From assembly GCA_947056845.1 (NCBI GenBank), contig CAMSCJ010000005.1:38251-102250 (forward strand): a stretch of DNA of 64,000 bases. Reading direction: 5' to 3'. This document shows positions 1 through 9,405 of this stretch, piece after piece. Positions within the stretch are counted from its first letter, which is position 1. Each line of letters opens with the position of its first letter. Source of the stretch: an uncultured Mycoplasmatota bacterium. Lineage in GTDB: Bacteria; Bacillota_I; Bacilli_A; RF39; UBA660. The translations under genes and the position numbers were made by a program. The notes under the pieces are model-generated. The model saw only the letters and a program-made list of their open reading frames with translations. It was not told the DNA's origin and did not search any database.

Positions 1-121
1 TATAGTTAAAGATATTTTATAGTTAAGAATTTTAAAAGATTACTATTAGTATTTAAAGTTATCTAGTTTAAAATTAGTTAAAAATAAATGATAATAATAT
101 TAATTTATAGGAGGTAATTCC

Positions 122-670
122 ATGGCAAAATTATTTTTTATTAGACATGGACAAACAGAAGCAAATGTTGCTGGTATTTTAACTGGTACGTTAGAAACTA
201 ATTTGACAAAAAAGGGAATTGAAGATGCGAAAAAATTATCATTGCCTTTAACAGATAAATTTGATTTCTATTATTGTGCACTGTTAAAAAGAACCCATCA
301 GACTTTAATTGCAATAAAGGGTAATGTAGAATTTATTGTTGATGAAAGGTTAACAGAGGTTTTCTCTGGATACTGGCAAGGAAAATTTAAATATGAATTA
401 CCAAAAGATGAATATGAGTTATATAAAAAAGGCTTACTAAATCCTCCTGGAGGAGAAGAATTACAAGATGTTGATAAAAGAATAAATTCTTTTTTAAATG
501 ATATGTTTAGTAAATATAAAAAAGATGATAAAATTTTAATAGTAACGCATAATGCTTTTATAAGAAATCTTAAAAGACTATTTATTGATAGTGATAAAGT
601 TGTAGAACCTAAAAATTTAGAAGTTTTTATTGTTAATGATGATATGTACAATCAAATTATAAAAAAGTAA
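122..670 (+). CDS. Histidine phosphatase family protein
   Basis: A 182-residue phosphoglycerate-mutase-like phosphatase. The N terminus has the RHG motif (residues 8-10) whose His takes the phosphate. A second conserved His lies in VTHNAF near residue 143, as in the family. A GGAGG ribosome site precedes the ATG. Members hydrolyse phosphate esters of sugars, nucleotides or cofactors, and the substrate cannot be told here. The gene stands alone, with 60-70 bases of AT-rich DNA on each side. A second, more divergent family member lies at 4357-4992. Confidence 0.9.
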   Translation: MAKLFFIRHGQTEANVAGILTGTLETNLTKKGIEDAKKLSLPLTDKFDFYYCALLKRTHQTLIAIKGNVEFIVDERLTEVFSGYWQGKFKYELPKDEYELYKKGLLNPPGGEELQDVDKRINSFLNDMFSKYKKDDKILIVTHNAFIRNLKRLFIDSDKVVEPKNLEVFIVNDDMYNQIIKK

Positions 671-737
671 TAATCAAAAATTATTTAATAAATTAAAATA
701 TTTATAAAAATGTATTTAAATAAAGGGGTGTGTGTAT

Positions 738-1253
738 ATGCAAAAGATAGATGTATCAAAAGTTATTTTAGGGACAGGAAGCTATAATAATGTTAAAGGT
801 GGTAATACCGTTTCAGTAACTTGTGATGGTGGTAATGCGTGGGGGTATTATGGGCCTTCTTATAAAAAATTGGCTCCTAGGTTAGTAACATATATACCAT
901 ATTCCGAAAAATATGAATATCTTTTAGAACTAAAAAAAGATGCTTCAAAATTAAAAGAGTACATTCAGCTTAGAAAGCAAATAGAAGATGAATATATTGC
1001 TAGTTATTATGAAATACGATTAAAAGATTTAAATATAGAAGAGTTATTTTATACATTAGAAAGTAAATTTAATGATACTATAATTTTATTATGTCATGAG
1101 CCTATTGATGAATTTTGTCATAGAAGATTGATAGCTGATTATATTGAAATTAAAACTGGTATATATATTCCTGAAGTACAAGTAGATACAGATGGCATTG
1201 TTACAAAATTGAACCCAATTAGATATAAAAATAGATTAAGGAAAGTTATATGA
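738..1253 (+). CDS. DUF488 family protein
   Basis: A 171-residue protein whose C-terminal third has the DUF488 signature: a Cys-His-Glu group followed by FCHRRLIADYIE. DUF488 proteins are small cytosolic proteins of unknown activity. A GTG at 732 is also in frame, but the GGGG run at 725-728 sits better for ATG 738. The gene is followed by a 68-base gap and its own upstream region, so it is probably transcribed alone. Confidence 0.8.
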   Translation: MQKIDVSKVILGTGSYNNVKGGNTVSVTCDGGNAWGYYGPSYKKLAPRLVTYIPYSEKYEYLLELKKDASKLKEYIQLRKQIEDEYIASYYEIRLKDLNIEELFYTLESKFNDTIILLCHEPIDEFCHRRLIADYIEIKTGIYIPEVQVDTDGIVTKLNPIRYKNRLRKVI

Positions 1254-1321
1254 AAAAAAGTGAAATAGATAAATAAATTAATTAAATATAAAAAAATAAC
1301 TTTAGAAGGAGTCAAGATTAT

Positions 1322-2248
1322 ATGAATAAAATTGTAGTAACTTATAATAACGCTGATTTAGATTGTGTTGCTAGTGCATACGCATATACTGAATATTTAA
1401 ATAAGACGGGAATTATGGCAACATACTATATTAGTGGTATGGTTCAAGATGAAGTAAATATTGTGTGCCAATTGTTTAATATTTTACTAAATAATAAAAT
1501 AGATAAAATTCAAGATGAGGATATAATAGTTGTTGATACAAATACTTTATCCTCTGTTGATTATGTGAAACCTAAAAATATCGTGGAATTTATTGATCAT
1601 CATCCAAATTCCGGTGATATTAAATATTGTGAAAATGCGACCTTAAGATTATATGATGTAGGTGCTGTTTGTACTATAATTGCTGAAATGTTTAAAGAAA
1701 ATAAACTTGTTATATCTAGGGAAGCGGCCATTTTGTTATATTATGGTATAATTTCTAATACGATTAATTTAAAAGCCAAAACAACAACAGAAAAGGATAT
1801 TTCAATATTATCATGGTTAAAGAAAAATTGTTTAGCTATTGATGAATCATTAATTACTAAGATTTTTGAAGAAAAAAGTAAAATTAATATTAAATATTTA
1901 AGAAGATTCATGGAAGTAGAGGAAAAATTTATAGTTAATAATGATGAAATGATAATTGGCCAATTAGAAATAACAAATGCCATAGACTTTTTAAATAAAT
2001 ACAGAAATAATATTGATAAAATTATTTTTGATGTATATGATGAATATAAAGTAAAATATGTTTTTTTAAATATTATTGATATATTAAAAGGTTATCATTT
2101 GTTATACACGCCTGATAAAAAATGTATTTCTTTTTTGGAAGAAAAATTAGATGTTGTATTTAATGATGATATTTATAAAGAAGATGAAATAGTATTAAGA
2201 AAAGAAATTAAAAAAATTTTAAAAAATTTAATGTCAAATAAAAAATAA
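1322..2248 (+). CDS. DHH family phosphoesterase
   Basis: A 308-residue protein with DHH-superfamily metal-binding motifs in order: NADLD (residues 10-14), an Asp in VVDTN (residue 72) and the DHH triad at residues 92-94. Such enzymes use Mn or Mg to cleave phosphate esters, as in RecJ, oligoribonuclease/pAp phosphatase and PPase II. The N terminus resembles the pyrophosphatase/exopolyphosphatase-like branch, but the C-terminal half is not one I can assign. AAGGAG lies upstream of the ATG. The gene is intact and monocistronic by spacing. Confidence 0.8.
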   Translation: MNKIVVTYNNADLDCVASAYAYTEYLNKTGIMATYYISGMVQDEVNIVCQLFNILLNNKIDKIQDEDIIVVDTNTLSSVDYVKPKNIVEFIDHHPNSGDIKYCENATLRLYDVGAVCTIIAEMFKENKLVISREAAILLYYGIISNTINLKAKTTTEKDISILSWLKKNCLAIDESLITKIFEEKSKINIKYLRRFMEVEEKFIVNNDEMIIGQLEITNAIDFLNKYRNNIDKIIFDVYDEYKVKYVFLNIIDILKGYHLLYTPDKKCISFLEEKLDVVFNDDIYKEDEIVLRKEIKKILKNLMSNKK

Positions 2249-2368
2249 GTTAAGTAAATTGATTAATTTTTCATCATGGGAAATACTTATAAGTATTTTT
2301 ATGAGTAACTAATTAATATATATATTATATAAGCAAAAGAACTGTATATAATATAAATAGGTGACATT

Positions 2369-4144
2369 ATGAATAAATATGAGTGGGATTTTAGTAAATA
2401 TTATGGAAATATTCAAAAGTGTTATGAGGAATTACATGCTATAGAGAAGAAATTAAAAGATTATGACTTTTATAAAAATCATCTTTTAGATTCTGCACAA
2501 AATTTATATGACGGAATTAAGTTGGATTTGGATATAACACAACAACTTGATAATTTAAAATTTTACATTAATCGTAAATATGATGTGGATATAACTAATG
2601 GCGATGTAAAAAAATTAAAAGATGCAATTGCCTTTTTAGAAAATAGAAAAATGGAGCAAACAGCTTTTATTTATCATGAATTATCTATATTAAAATTAAC
2701 AGATTTAGAAAATTATATAAAAGATAATCAGAAATTGGAAAAACTACGTTTATATTTAAAAAGAATTATAAAAAATAATTCTCATATTGTTGACTTGAAG
2801 GATAAAGATTTGGAAAAAGAGTTAAACTATTTTTTAGATTTATTTGTTACAAATGCAAACTTATTAAGGAATAAGCAAATCGATTTTGGCAGTATTGAGT
2901 TTGAAGGCGAAAATATTGAAATATCAAATCATAATTATAAAAAATATATGAGTAATCCTTGCCGTGAATTAAGAAAAAAGTATTTCGAAAGATTTTATAA
3001 GAAGTATGCAGAGTTTAGTGAATTATTTGGCATTAATTTAAAGGAAAATATTCGAATTAATACTAAATTATCTATACTAAAAAAATATAATAATCCTATA
3101 GAATATTATTTATCTAAAGAAGAAATTGATTATCAAATATATGACAATTTAATTGAATCTACTAATGAAAACTTAGATATTTTACATGAATATTATAGAC
3201 TGCGAAAGGAAATTTTAAATTATAATCATCTACATATTTATGATTTATATATTCCATTAGTAACAGAGTATATCAAATCATATTCTATTGAAGAAGCTAG
3301 AGTAATTGTTTTATCTTCACTAAGTATATTAGGAGAAGATTATATTAAAATAATAGAGGAAGCGTTTGATAAAAATTGGATTGATTGTTTCCCTAAAAAA
3401 AATAAGGTATCTGGCGCTTATGGTGGAGGCGTTTATGGGCAACATCCTTATGTTTTATTAAATTATAATGAAAGTATTTGGGATGTGAAAACATTAATTC
3501 ATGAATTGGGACACGCGGCCAATGCTTATTTGTCATTTGGAAATCAGGATTATCCGTATGCGTATTATTCTACATTTGTCGAGGAAATTCCTTCTATAGT
3601 AAATGAATTTATTTTATATAATTATTTAAAAACGAATAGTAAATCATCAAAAGAAAAGCTTTTTTATGCTAGTATGGAAATAGAGATTTTTATAGAAAAA
3701 TATTTTCGAGCAACTATGCAAGCTGAGTATGAAAAAAAGATATATGATTTAGTTTTAACTAATCAATTTATTGATTATAATATATTAAATGAATTGTATT
3801 ATGATTTACAAAAAAAATATTATGGGAAATCTGTTTTTGTAGATAAAGAAATATCTACTGAATGGGAACGCATTCTACAATATTTTGAATATCCTTTATA
3901 TACTTATCAATATGCTACATCTGTATGTTCAGCATTTTATATTTCTAAAAAGTTAATTAGTGGAGATTTATCATATAGAGACAAGTATTTAAATTTTTTG
4001 GCTTTGGGAAATAGCACCTCACCAGTGGAGGCTTTAAAATTAGTAGAATTTGATTTAAATGATAAGAATATGTTTGTTCAAATCATTGAAGAATTTAAAA
4101 AGATGTTAAATGAATTTATTGAGAATATTAAAAATGATTTTTAA
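2369..4144 (+). CDS. M3 family oligoendopeptidase
   Basis: A 591-residue zinc metallopeptidase of the thimet oligopeptidase/PepF group. The zinc site HELGH starts at residue 378, and the third ligand Glu lies about 25-30 residues later in the EEIPSIVNEF stretch. Family members cut short cytosolic peptides. There is no signal peptide. Length is normal for PepF. A weak ribosome site (GGTGAC) precedes the ATG. A second M3 enzyme of different sequence lies at 6042-7736, so the region holds two oligopeptidases, with S51-type peptidases beyond them. Confidence 0.92.
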   Translation: MNKYEWDFSKYYGNIQKCYEELHAIEKKLKDYDFYKNHLLDSAQNLYDGIKLDLDITQQLDNLKFYINRKYDVDITNGDVKKLKDAIAFLENRKMEQTAFIYHELSILKLTDLENYIKDNQKLEKLRLYLKRIIKNNSHIVDLKDKDLEKELNYFLDLFVTNANLLRNKQIDFGSIEFEGENIEISNHNYKKYMSNPCRELRKKYFERFYKKYAEFSELFGINLKENIRINTKLSILKKYNNPIEYYLSKEEIDYQIYDNLIESTNENLDILHEYYRLRKEILNYNHLHIYDLYIPLVTEYIKSYSIEEARVIVLSSLSILGEDYIKIIEEAFDKNWIDCFPKKNKVSGAYGGGVYGQHPYVLLNYNESIWDVKTLIHELGHAANAYLSFGNQDYPYAYYSTFVEEIPSIVNEFILYNYLKTNSKSSKEKLFYASMEIEIFIEKYFRATMQAEYEKKIYDLVLTNQFIDYNILNELYYDLQKKYYGKSVFVDKEISTEWERILQYFEYPLYTYQYATSVCSAFYISKKLISGDLSYRDKYLNFLALGNSTSPVEALKLVEFDLNDKNMFVQIIEEFKKMLNEFIENIKNDF

Positions 4145-4356
4145 TATTTTTTTTGTATACATAAATAGTTAAATAAAATATGTTTTATTTTAAGTGTGTA
4201 TAGTGAACTATTAAGATAAAATGTTCAGTAAATATCTAAAAAAATAATATAATATGTTATAATATATAGTAGGATATTTTAATTTTAGAAATGAAATTTT
4301 TATGCGCTCTTTTGGTTTAAAGATATTTATAAGTATTTATAGGAGATGTATATAAT

Positions 4357-4992
4357 ATGACAATATTATATTTGATTAGGCATTCATTGAAAAATAGAAG
4401 TTATGGAATTTGTGATACAAATGATTCTTTTCAAATAAGAAATGAAAAGATGGTTTTGAGTTGTGAAGGAGAAAAATTGGCGTTAAAATTATCAAAGCAT
4501 AAGGAATTACAAAATATTGATGAAGTTTGGACAAGCAATTATGTAAGAGCTATAGAAACAGCTAAATATATATGTGCTAATAACAATAAAAACCTAAATA
4601 TATCTTCATCATTTGATGAAAGATATTATGGTATGTGGAATAATGCTGTGGATAAAGAAGCATTTTGGATTAACCAATTTTTAGAACCTAATTTAAAAAA
4701 TTTAAACGGAGAATCACAAAAAGATGTTCAATTGAGAGTTGATCAAAAAATAAAAGAAATTTTAAATAACCAGAAAAATAAAAAAATTGCCATTATATGT
4801 CATAATGCTTGTATATTATTTTATTTATTAAAATATTGTGAATTAATAAAAGCTGAGATTAATAAAAAGTTAACAATAAAATTTAAAGATAAAATTTTGA
4901 TTGAAAATAATATTATGAAATCTCCATCAATAATGAAATTAGAATTTGATAATGATAAGTTAATTGATATTTCATATATAGAAATAGAATAA
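4357..4992 (+). CDS. Histidine phosphatase family protein (RHS variant)
   Basis: A 211-residue phosphoglycerate-mutase-like protein. The usual RHG is RHS here (residues 8-10); the catalytic His is kept. The second His is in ICHNAC near residue 148, and the Arg in NYVRAIETA fits the family arginine that follows the first motif. The substrate is unknown. AGGAGATG lies before the ATG. The RHS change also occurs in some active relatives, so loss of function cannot be inferred. Confidence 0.82.
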   Translation: MTILYLIRHSLKNRSYGICDTNDSFQIRNEKMVLSCEGEKLALKLSKHKELQNIDEVWTSNYVRAIETAKYICANNNKNLNISSSFDERYYGMWNNAVDKEAFWINQFLEPNLKNLNGESQKDVQLRVDQKIKEILNNQKNKKIAIICHNACILFYLLKYCELIKAEINKKLTIKFKDKILIENNIMKSPSIMKLEFDNDKLIDISYIEIE

Positions 4993-4999
4993 ATAAAAA

Positions 5000-5212
5000 G
5001 TAAGTTATTACATTATCTTTTTACATTGGTCAAAAATTTTAGATAATGATAATATTAAGTTTTATTATGATTATGTTGAAAATAGTGTTTTATCATATAA
5101 TAAAATAATAAATAATCAAGAATTAGTGGAATTGCTAAAATCGCAGATAGAAAAAACGAGAAAATTTATTAATGCTGGTAAATATATGGATATGGATATT
5201 AAAGATAAGTAG
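5000..5212 (+). pseudogene. Gene remnant, unknown family
   Basis: The 372-base gap between 4993 and 5364 has no intact gene, but frame 5000-5212 stays open for 70 codons without a start codon. It reads as a plausible soluble protein end (a helical stretch with QELVELL, then EKTRKFINAG and a stop). It looks like the 3' end of a gene whose front has been lost. I do not recognise the family. It could also be chance in AT-rich DNA. Confidence 0.3.
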
Positions 5213-5364
5213 GCAAAAGTTGTTGTAATAATTCGGGAAAATAAAGAATTGAAAAGTTTATATTTTTACTGATAAACTGGTTGTTCAAAATTTAATAAAA
5301 TTATCTATATAAATAGATAATAATTAAATGAAAAAATAAGACATTATAAAGATGGTGATTAAAA

Positions 5365-5910
5365 ATGGAAAAACTTTTTTTAGAGACTCCTACAATAGAT
5401 AGAAAACAAGATGCACTAGATTATTTAGAAGAGAATATTAAATATAATTCAGATTTAAATGGCACCGGAAATATGGATAGGTGTTTAAATGAACTAATAA
5501 ATAGATGTCCTTCTAAAACTTATTTTGTAGTAAGAGAAAATGATGAAAAAATAGTTGGGATGATAAACATTAGGTATAACATATCAAGTGAAAAATTAAA
5601 AAGTTGGGCCTCTCATATTGGCTATGGCATTAGACCCACTGAAAGGCAAAAGGGATATGATAAAACAGCATTATTTTTAGGCTTATTAGAAGAACAAAGA
5701 CTTGGTGAAAAAAGAGTATTATTAGTTTGTGATATTGATAATATTGGCTCAAATAAAACAATTTTAGCATTAGGAGGAGAACTAGAAAAAACAGAATTAT
5801 ATAAATTTGATAATACAATGACCAATTACTATTGGATAAATGTTGATGATGCAATTGAAAAGTATTATGAACAATATAAATGTTATATAAAAAATGTTTC
5901 TAAAAAATAG
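5365..5910 (+). CDS. GNAT family N-acetyltransferase
   Basis: A 181-residue protein with a GNAT fold: a central strand with VGMINIRYNI, then SHIGYGIRPTERQKGY, the acetyl-CoA-binding A motif (R/Q-x-x-G-x family pattern at the RQKGYDKTAL segment), and an SNKTILALGG segment typical of the B motif. It transfers an acetyl group from acetyl-CoA to an amine that cannot be named. A weak ribosome site (GGTGAT) precedes the ATG. The gene is free-standing. Confidence 0.85.
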   Translation: MEKLFLETPTIDRKQDALDYLEENIKYNSDLNGTGNMDRCLNELINRCPSKTYFVVRENDEKIVGMINIRYNISSEKLKSWASHIGYGIRPTERQKGYDKTALFLGLLEEQRLGEKRVLLVCDIDNIGSNKTILALGGELEKTELYKFDNTMTNYYWINVDDAIEKYYEQYKCYIKNVSKK

Positions 5911-6041
5911 CGAGTTAACTTATGCAATAAAAAATAGTAAAAAAGTGTTTCCATTTGTTTAGATAAATTTAGGTATTATAATAAATGAATTACTCATAAT
6001 TTTACACGTTTAAATAAAATTAGTGAAATAGAGGTGGAATA

Positions 6042-7736
6042 ATGATTGAATTTAATAAAATTAAATATGAAAGAATAGATTTTGATAAAACTAAATTAGT
6101 TTTAGAAGAATTAATTAAACAATTAAAAGAAGAGAATAATTATAAAGCATATTTATCTATAGTCAAAGAAATAAATAATATTCAAAATCATATTGAAGAA
6201 ATGTTTGATTATGCAGATATAAGAAATATGCGCAATTTAAATGATTCTTACTATAAAGAGGAAATAGAATACTGGAATTCATTCAAACCTAAATTTGATT
6301 TATTATTTCTACCTTTTTATGATGAAATGAATAATTCTAAATTTAAAGATTTATTATTAAAGAGTATACCTAATAATTTTTTTAAATTAATTGAATATCA
6401 AATAAAAATAACATCAGATAAAAATATCGAATTATTAAAAAGAGAGAACGAGTTAAAAACACAATATAGGAATTTAAATAAGACTAAAATATTATATGAT
6501 GGAGAAGAAAGGACTATAGGATATATTAGCGGTTTTTTCAGTAATAAAAAGAGGGTTATTAGAAAAAACGCTCACGATACAATAAATGATTTTTATTATG
6601 AACATAAAGAGGAATATACTAGTATATTGTATGAACTTATAAGTATAAGAAATAAAATTGCTAAAAATTTAGGGTTTAATAATTATGTTGAATATAGTTT
6701 AATTAAACTGAAAAGGTTTGGATATGATTATAGTAATATAAGTGAATTTAGAACAAATATTATTGAATATGTAGTTCCTTTATGTATGAAAATAAGTGAA
6801 TGGCAAAAAGAAGAATTAGAGTTAACAAATTTAGAATACTTTGATACTGTATTCTTTGAAGAAATGCCTAAATTAAAAGTATATGGAAATGACTTATTAA
6901 ATGAACTAAAAAAATCTTTTAAAGAAGTAGATGCTGATTTATCAAACTTATTTAATAATATGTTAGATAATAATTATATTGATTTGATTCAAAGAGATAA
7001 TAAAGTAAATTTTTCTATTACAAACTATTTAACAGAAACGGGTTTACCAGTAGTAACAGGTAATTATAAAAATTCCTATTTAGATGTCTCAACAACTACA
7101 CATGAGATGGGACATTCTTATCAAAAATATTGTGCTTCATTAAAGGATAGAGAATATGTTGTATCTCCATTATTAAAATATCCAACAATGGAGATAGCCG
7201 AAATGTTTTCTTATAGTATGGAATTGATAATGATGAAGCATATTAATCATTTATTTACAGAAGATGATTATAAAAAATATTGTTTTATGAAAATATATAC
7301 TTTAATAGTAAATTTACCATATATATGCTTGGTTGATGAATTTCAGCAAATAATTTATTCTAAAGAAAATTTAAAAATGGAAGATATTACAAGGATTTGG
7401 CTAGAATTGGTTGATAAGTATCATTTAGAAAAAGACAATAGTGGACATATTAATCTAGATAATGGTGGATATTTTTATAGGCAATCGCATATTTATTTAG
7501 ACCCATTCTATTATATCGATTATGCGTTGTCTTATTTTGGGGCTTTTGCTATATGGAGTAATTGTGAAAGTGATATAGAACTATTTAAAAAAATAGGTAA
7601 AGTAGCATCCTATTATACATTTAGTGATTTGATAGATAAATATAATATGCCAAACCCCTTTATTAAGGATACAGTAAAAAATATTGTTATAAAATTAGAA
7701 AAAGAGTTAATCAGTAAAAAAATATTAAGAAAGTGA
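6042..7736 (+). CDS. M3 family oligoendopeptidase
   Basis: A 564-residue zinc oligopeptidase. The zinc motif HEMGH begins at residue 354, with the third ligand Glu in the EIAEMF segment about 30 residues on. No signal peptide, so it acts in the cytosol on short peptides. It is only distantly like the M3 enzyme at 2369-4144, so it is not a recent tandem copy. GAGGTGG lies before the ATG. The downstream neighbour is an S51-type peptidase. Confidence 0.92.
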   Translation: MIEFNKIKYERIDFDKTKLVLEELIKQLKEENNYKAYLSIVKEINNIQNHIEEMFDYADIRNMRNLNDSYYKEEIEYWNSFKPKFDLLFLPFYDEMNNSKFKDLLLKSIPNNFFKLIEYQIKITSDKNIELLKRENELKTQYRNLNKTKILYDGEERTIGYISGFFSNKKRVIRKNAHDTINDFYYEHKEEYTSILYELISIRNKIAKNLGFNNYVEYSLIKLKRFGYDYSNISEFRTNIIEYVVPLCMKISEWQKEELELTNLEYFDTVFFEEMPKLKVYGNDLLNELKKSFKEVDADLSNLFNNMLDNNYIDLIQRDNKVNFSITNYLTETGLPVVTGNYKNSYLDVSTTTHEMGHSYQKYCASLKDREYVVSPLLKYPTMEIAEMFSYSMELIMMKHINHLFTEDDYKKYCFMKIYTLIVNLPYICLVDEFQQIIYSKENLKMEDITRIWLELVDKYHLEKDNSGHINLDNGGYFYRQSHIYLDPFYYIDYALSYFGAFAIWSNCESDIELFKKIGKVASYYTFSDLIDKYNMPNPFIKDTVKNIVIKLEKELISKKILRK

Positions 7737-7818
7737 AAATAATAAAGAAACGTTAAAATTTGGTAAATATAAACAAAATGTTTAAAATAAGTTTTCAAAT
7801 TTTTAGAAAAGGTAGGTA

Positions 7819-8412
7819 ATGATTAATAATATGAAAAATATTATAATTACATCATGCGGTATTATAAAAGAAGATTTTAAAAATAGTTTTTATAAAATTA
7901 TAAATAAGGATGAACTTAAATATAAAAAAGTTTTATATATTACAACTGCAGTAGATGGCGAAGATGATGGCGATAAATCATGGATGGCTAGAGAATATAA
8001 AACAATTTTAGATTTAGGGATTAATGAAAGCAATATTACTGAATATAAAATTGGTGACAACGATATAGATATTAATAACTTTGATATTATTTATATGATG
8101 GGTGGGAATACATTTTATTTACTTGATATGATTAGAAAATATAATTTTGATGATAGTATTAGAAACTTTATTAGTAAAGGAAAAATATATATTGGATCTA
8201 GTGCTGGAAGTGAAATATTAGGAAGCTCGATTGAACCAGCTTTACCATACGATGAGAACAAAGTAAATATGTATGATTTTTCTGGGCTTAAATTAGTAAA
8301 TGGATTAATAATACCACATTCAAATAAGAAAGAAGAATTTATAAATAACTTAAAAAATAATTCAAGTGAAGAATTATACTTATTATATGATGGTGATGGT
8401 ATAATTATTTAA
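7819..8412 (+). CDS. S51-type (dipeptidase E-like) class I amidotransferase-fold protein
   Basis: A 197-residue protein with the S51 peptidase layout: a glycine-rich MMGGNT strand-loop, the nucleophile Ser in GSSAGS, and a His in IIPHSN near the end. Peptidase E enzymes cleave Asp-X dipeptides. The substrate of this copy is unknown. ATG 7819 or ATG 7831 may be the start: family members often begin at the later Met, while AAGG at 7809 suits the first. This is the first of three S51-type genes in 3.7 kb. Confidence 0.8.
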   Translation: MINNMKNIIITSCGIIKEDFKNSFYKIINKDELKYKKVLYITTAVDGEDDGDKSWMAREYKTILDLGINESNITEYKIGDNDIDINNFDIIYMMGGNTFYLLDMIRKYNFDDSIRNFISKGKIYIGSSAGSEILGSSIEPALPYDENKVNMYDFSGLKLVNGLIIPHSNKKEEFINNLKNNSSEELYLLYDGDGIII

Positions 8413-8439
8413 GGAATTTTAGATAACTTAATAATCAAC

Positions 8440-8556
8440 AAAATTGTGAAAACATCAACTGTGGTATCGGGATTTAAAGACAACTTTTAACAAAGCTTTA
8501 TAATTAAAGGGATTAAGTTAGAAAAGTTTTTACACATTTCATCAAAAATTGAAAGG
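8440..8556 (+). repeat. Intergenic repeat, variant B (copy 1)
   Basis: This stretch matches the one at 11649-11780 rather than the main repeat. Shared pieces in order are ATCAACTG, GGTATCGGGATT, AAAGACAAC, a hairpin-like CTTTATAATTAAAG (here) or CCTTATAAATAAA (there), and AAAGTTTTTACACATTT. The second direct-repeat core of variant A is absent. It lies directly before an S51-type gene. Confidence 0.7.
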
Positions 8557-8566
8557 GAAGATGATT

Positions 8567-9118
8567 ATGAATATATATTTAACTTCTTATGGAATTGATA
8601 CAAGATATAAAGATTATATGAATTCTTATGATGATATTATTCAACTGCTTAAAAATAAAAGAGTAGCAATTATTCCAAATGCAAAATTAATAACAGAGGA
8701 TAGAACTACTTCTATTGTTGCAAATGAAGAATTAACTAAAAATGGGATTACCTCTAAAATAATAGATCTAGATATAGACAATTTAAATATAAATAAATAT
8801 GATGCTTTATACCTAAGTGGTGGTGAACCTAAAAATTTAATGGATTCAATTATTAATTCAAATAATTATGATTCTATAAGCAAATTTATTAATAATGGCG
8901 GTATAGTAATTGGACAATCAGCTGGTGCTATGATTTTTAATAAAGAGTATTTAGATACTACTACGGGAGAGTTATTAACTATGAGTAACGGATATGATTA
9001 CTGTGATAAAATTATTGTTCCTCATTATAATAATTTGCCAAAAGAATTATTATATAAAATACCTGATAATGTTTTACAAATAAATGATAATGAAAAATTA
9101 TTAAAATTAGATATATAA
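8567..9118 (+). CDS. S51-type (dipeptidase E-like) protein
   Basis: A 183-residue protein. LSGGEP is the glycine-rich loop, GQSAGA carries the nucleophile Ser, and VPHYNN holds the conserved His. Upstream in-frame starts at 8549 and 8561 exist, but AAGGGAAG at 8553-8560 fits ATG 8567. It differs clearly from the S51 proteins at 7819 and 10730, so the three look like separate acquisitions rather than fresh duplicates. It sits just after a variant-B repeat. Confidence 0.8.
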   Translation: MNIYLTSYGIDTRYKDYMNSYDDIIQLLKNKRVAIIPNAKLITEDRTTSIVANEELTKNGITSKIIDLDIDNLNINKYDALYLSGGEPKNLMDSIINSNNYDSISKFINNGGIVIGQSAGAMIFNKEYLDTTTGELLTMSNGYDYCDKIIVPHYNNLPKELLYKIPDNVLQINDNEKLLKLDI

Positions 9119-9131
9119 GGTTGTGATTTAT

Positions 9132-9221
9132 ATGAAAAAAGAATTGAATAAAAGTACAGAAAAAAGTTGTTCATCTGTGGGGATAAACTTGTTGATTACG
9201 ATTTATTTAACCCTCTCATAA
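9132..9221 (+). CDS. Small repeat-encoded peptide, LLITIY type
   Basis: A 29-codon reading frame whose end, INLLITIYLTLS, overlaps the first core of the intergenic repeat. Equivalent small frames with the same tail (INWLITIY) occur at 13312, 15460 and 21358. The ribosome site here is weak. It may be a leader peptide or a by-product of a conserved DNA element. Confidence 0.35.
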   Translation: MKKELNKSTEKSCSSVGINLLITIYLTLS

Positions 9222-9370
9222 ATACTTTATTTATAAGTATTTCTACGATTTAACATCTTACATATTTTAATCACACATTGGTTAAAAGTAGCTAAAAATG
9301 ATAAAATATTATTGAAATTGAATAATTTTGGGGTAAGAATTATCAAGGTGATTACACTGTTTAACCCCTG
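9190..9370 (+). repeat. Intergenic repeat, variant A (copy 1, inverted hairpin)
   Basis: The left core (TTGATTACGATTTATT, then AACCC) starts at 9190 and the right core (AGGTGATTACACTGTTT, then AACCCC) at 9346, a distance of 156 bases. A perfect 8-bp-arm hairpin lies at 9220-9242 (AAATACTT, loop TATTTAT, AAGTATTT). Its centre is the reverse complement of the hairpin in the other copies. A copy of the CACA-box promoter is embedded. Confidence 0.85.
9274..9307 (+). promoter_or_regulatory. CACA-box promoter
   Basis: CACATTGG begins at 9274. Exactly 25 bases after CAC comes the -10-like TAAAAT (9302-9307). The same geometry occurs at 14643, 16574, 21621, 23770 and 36346, and with 26 bases at 37161. 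It would drive the broken rhuM gene that follows. Confidence 0.55.
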
Positions 9371-9405
9371 GTAGTAAAATATAAAAAGAACAGGAGATGA
9401 TTGAA

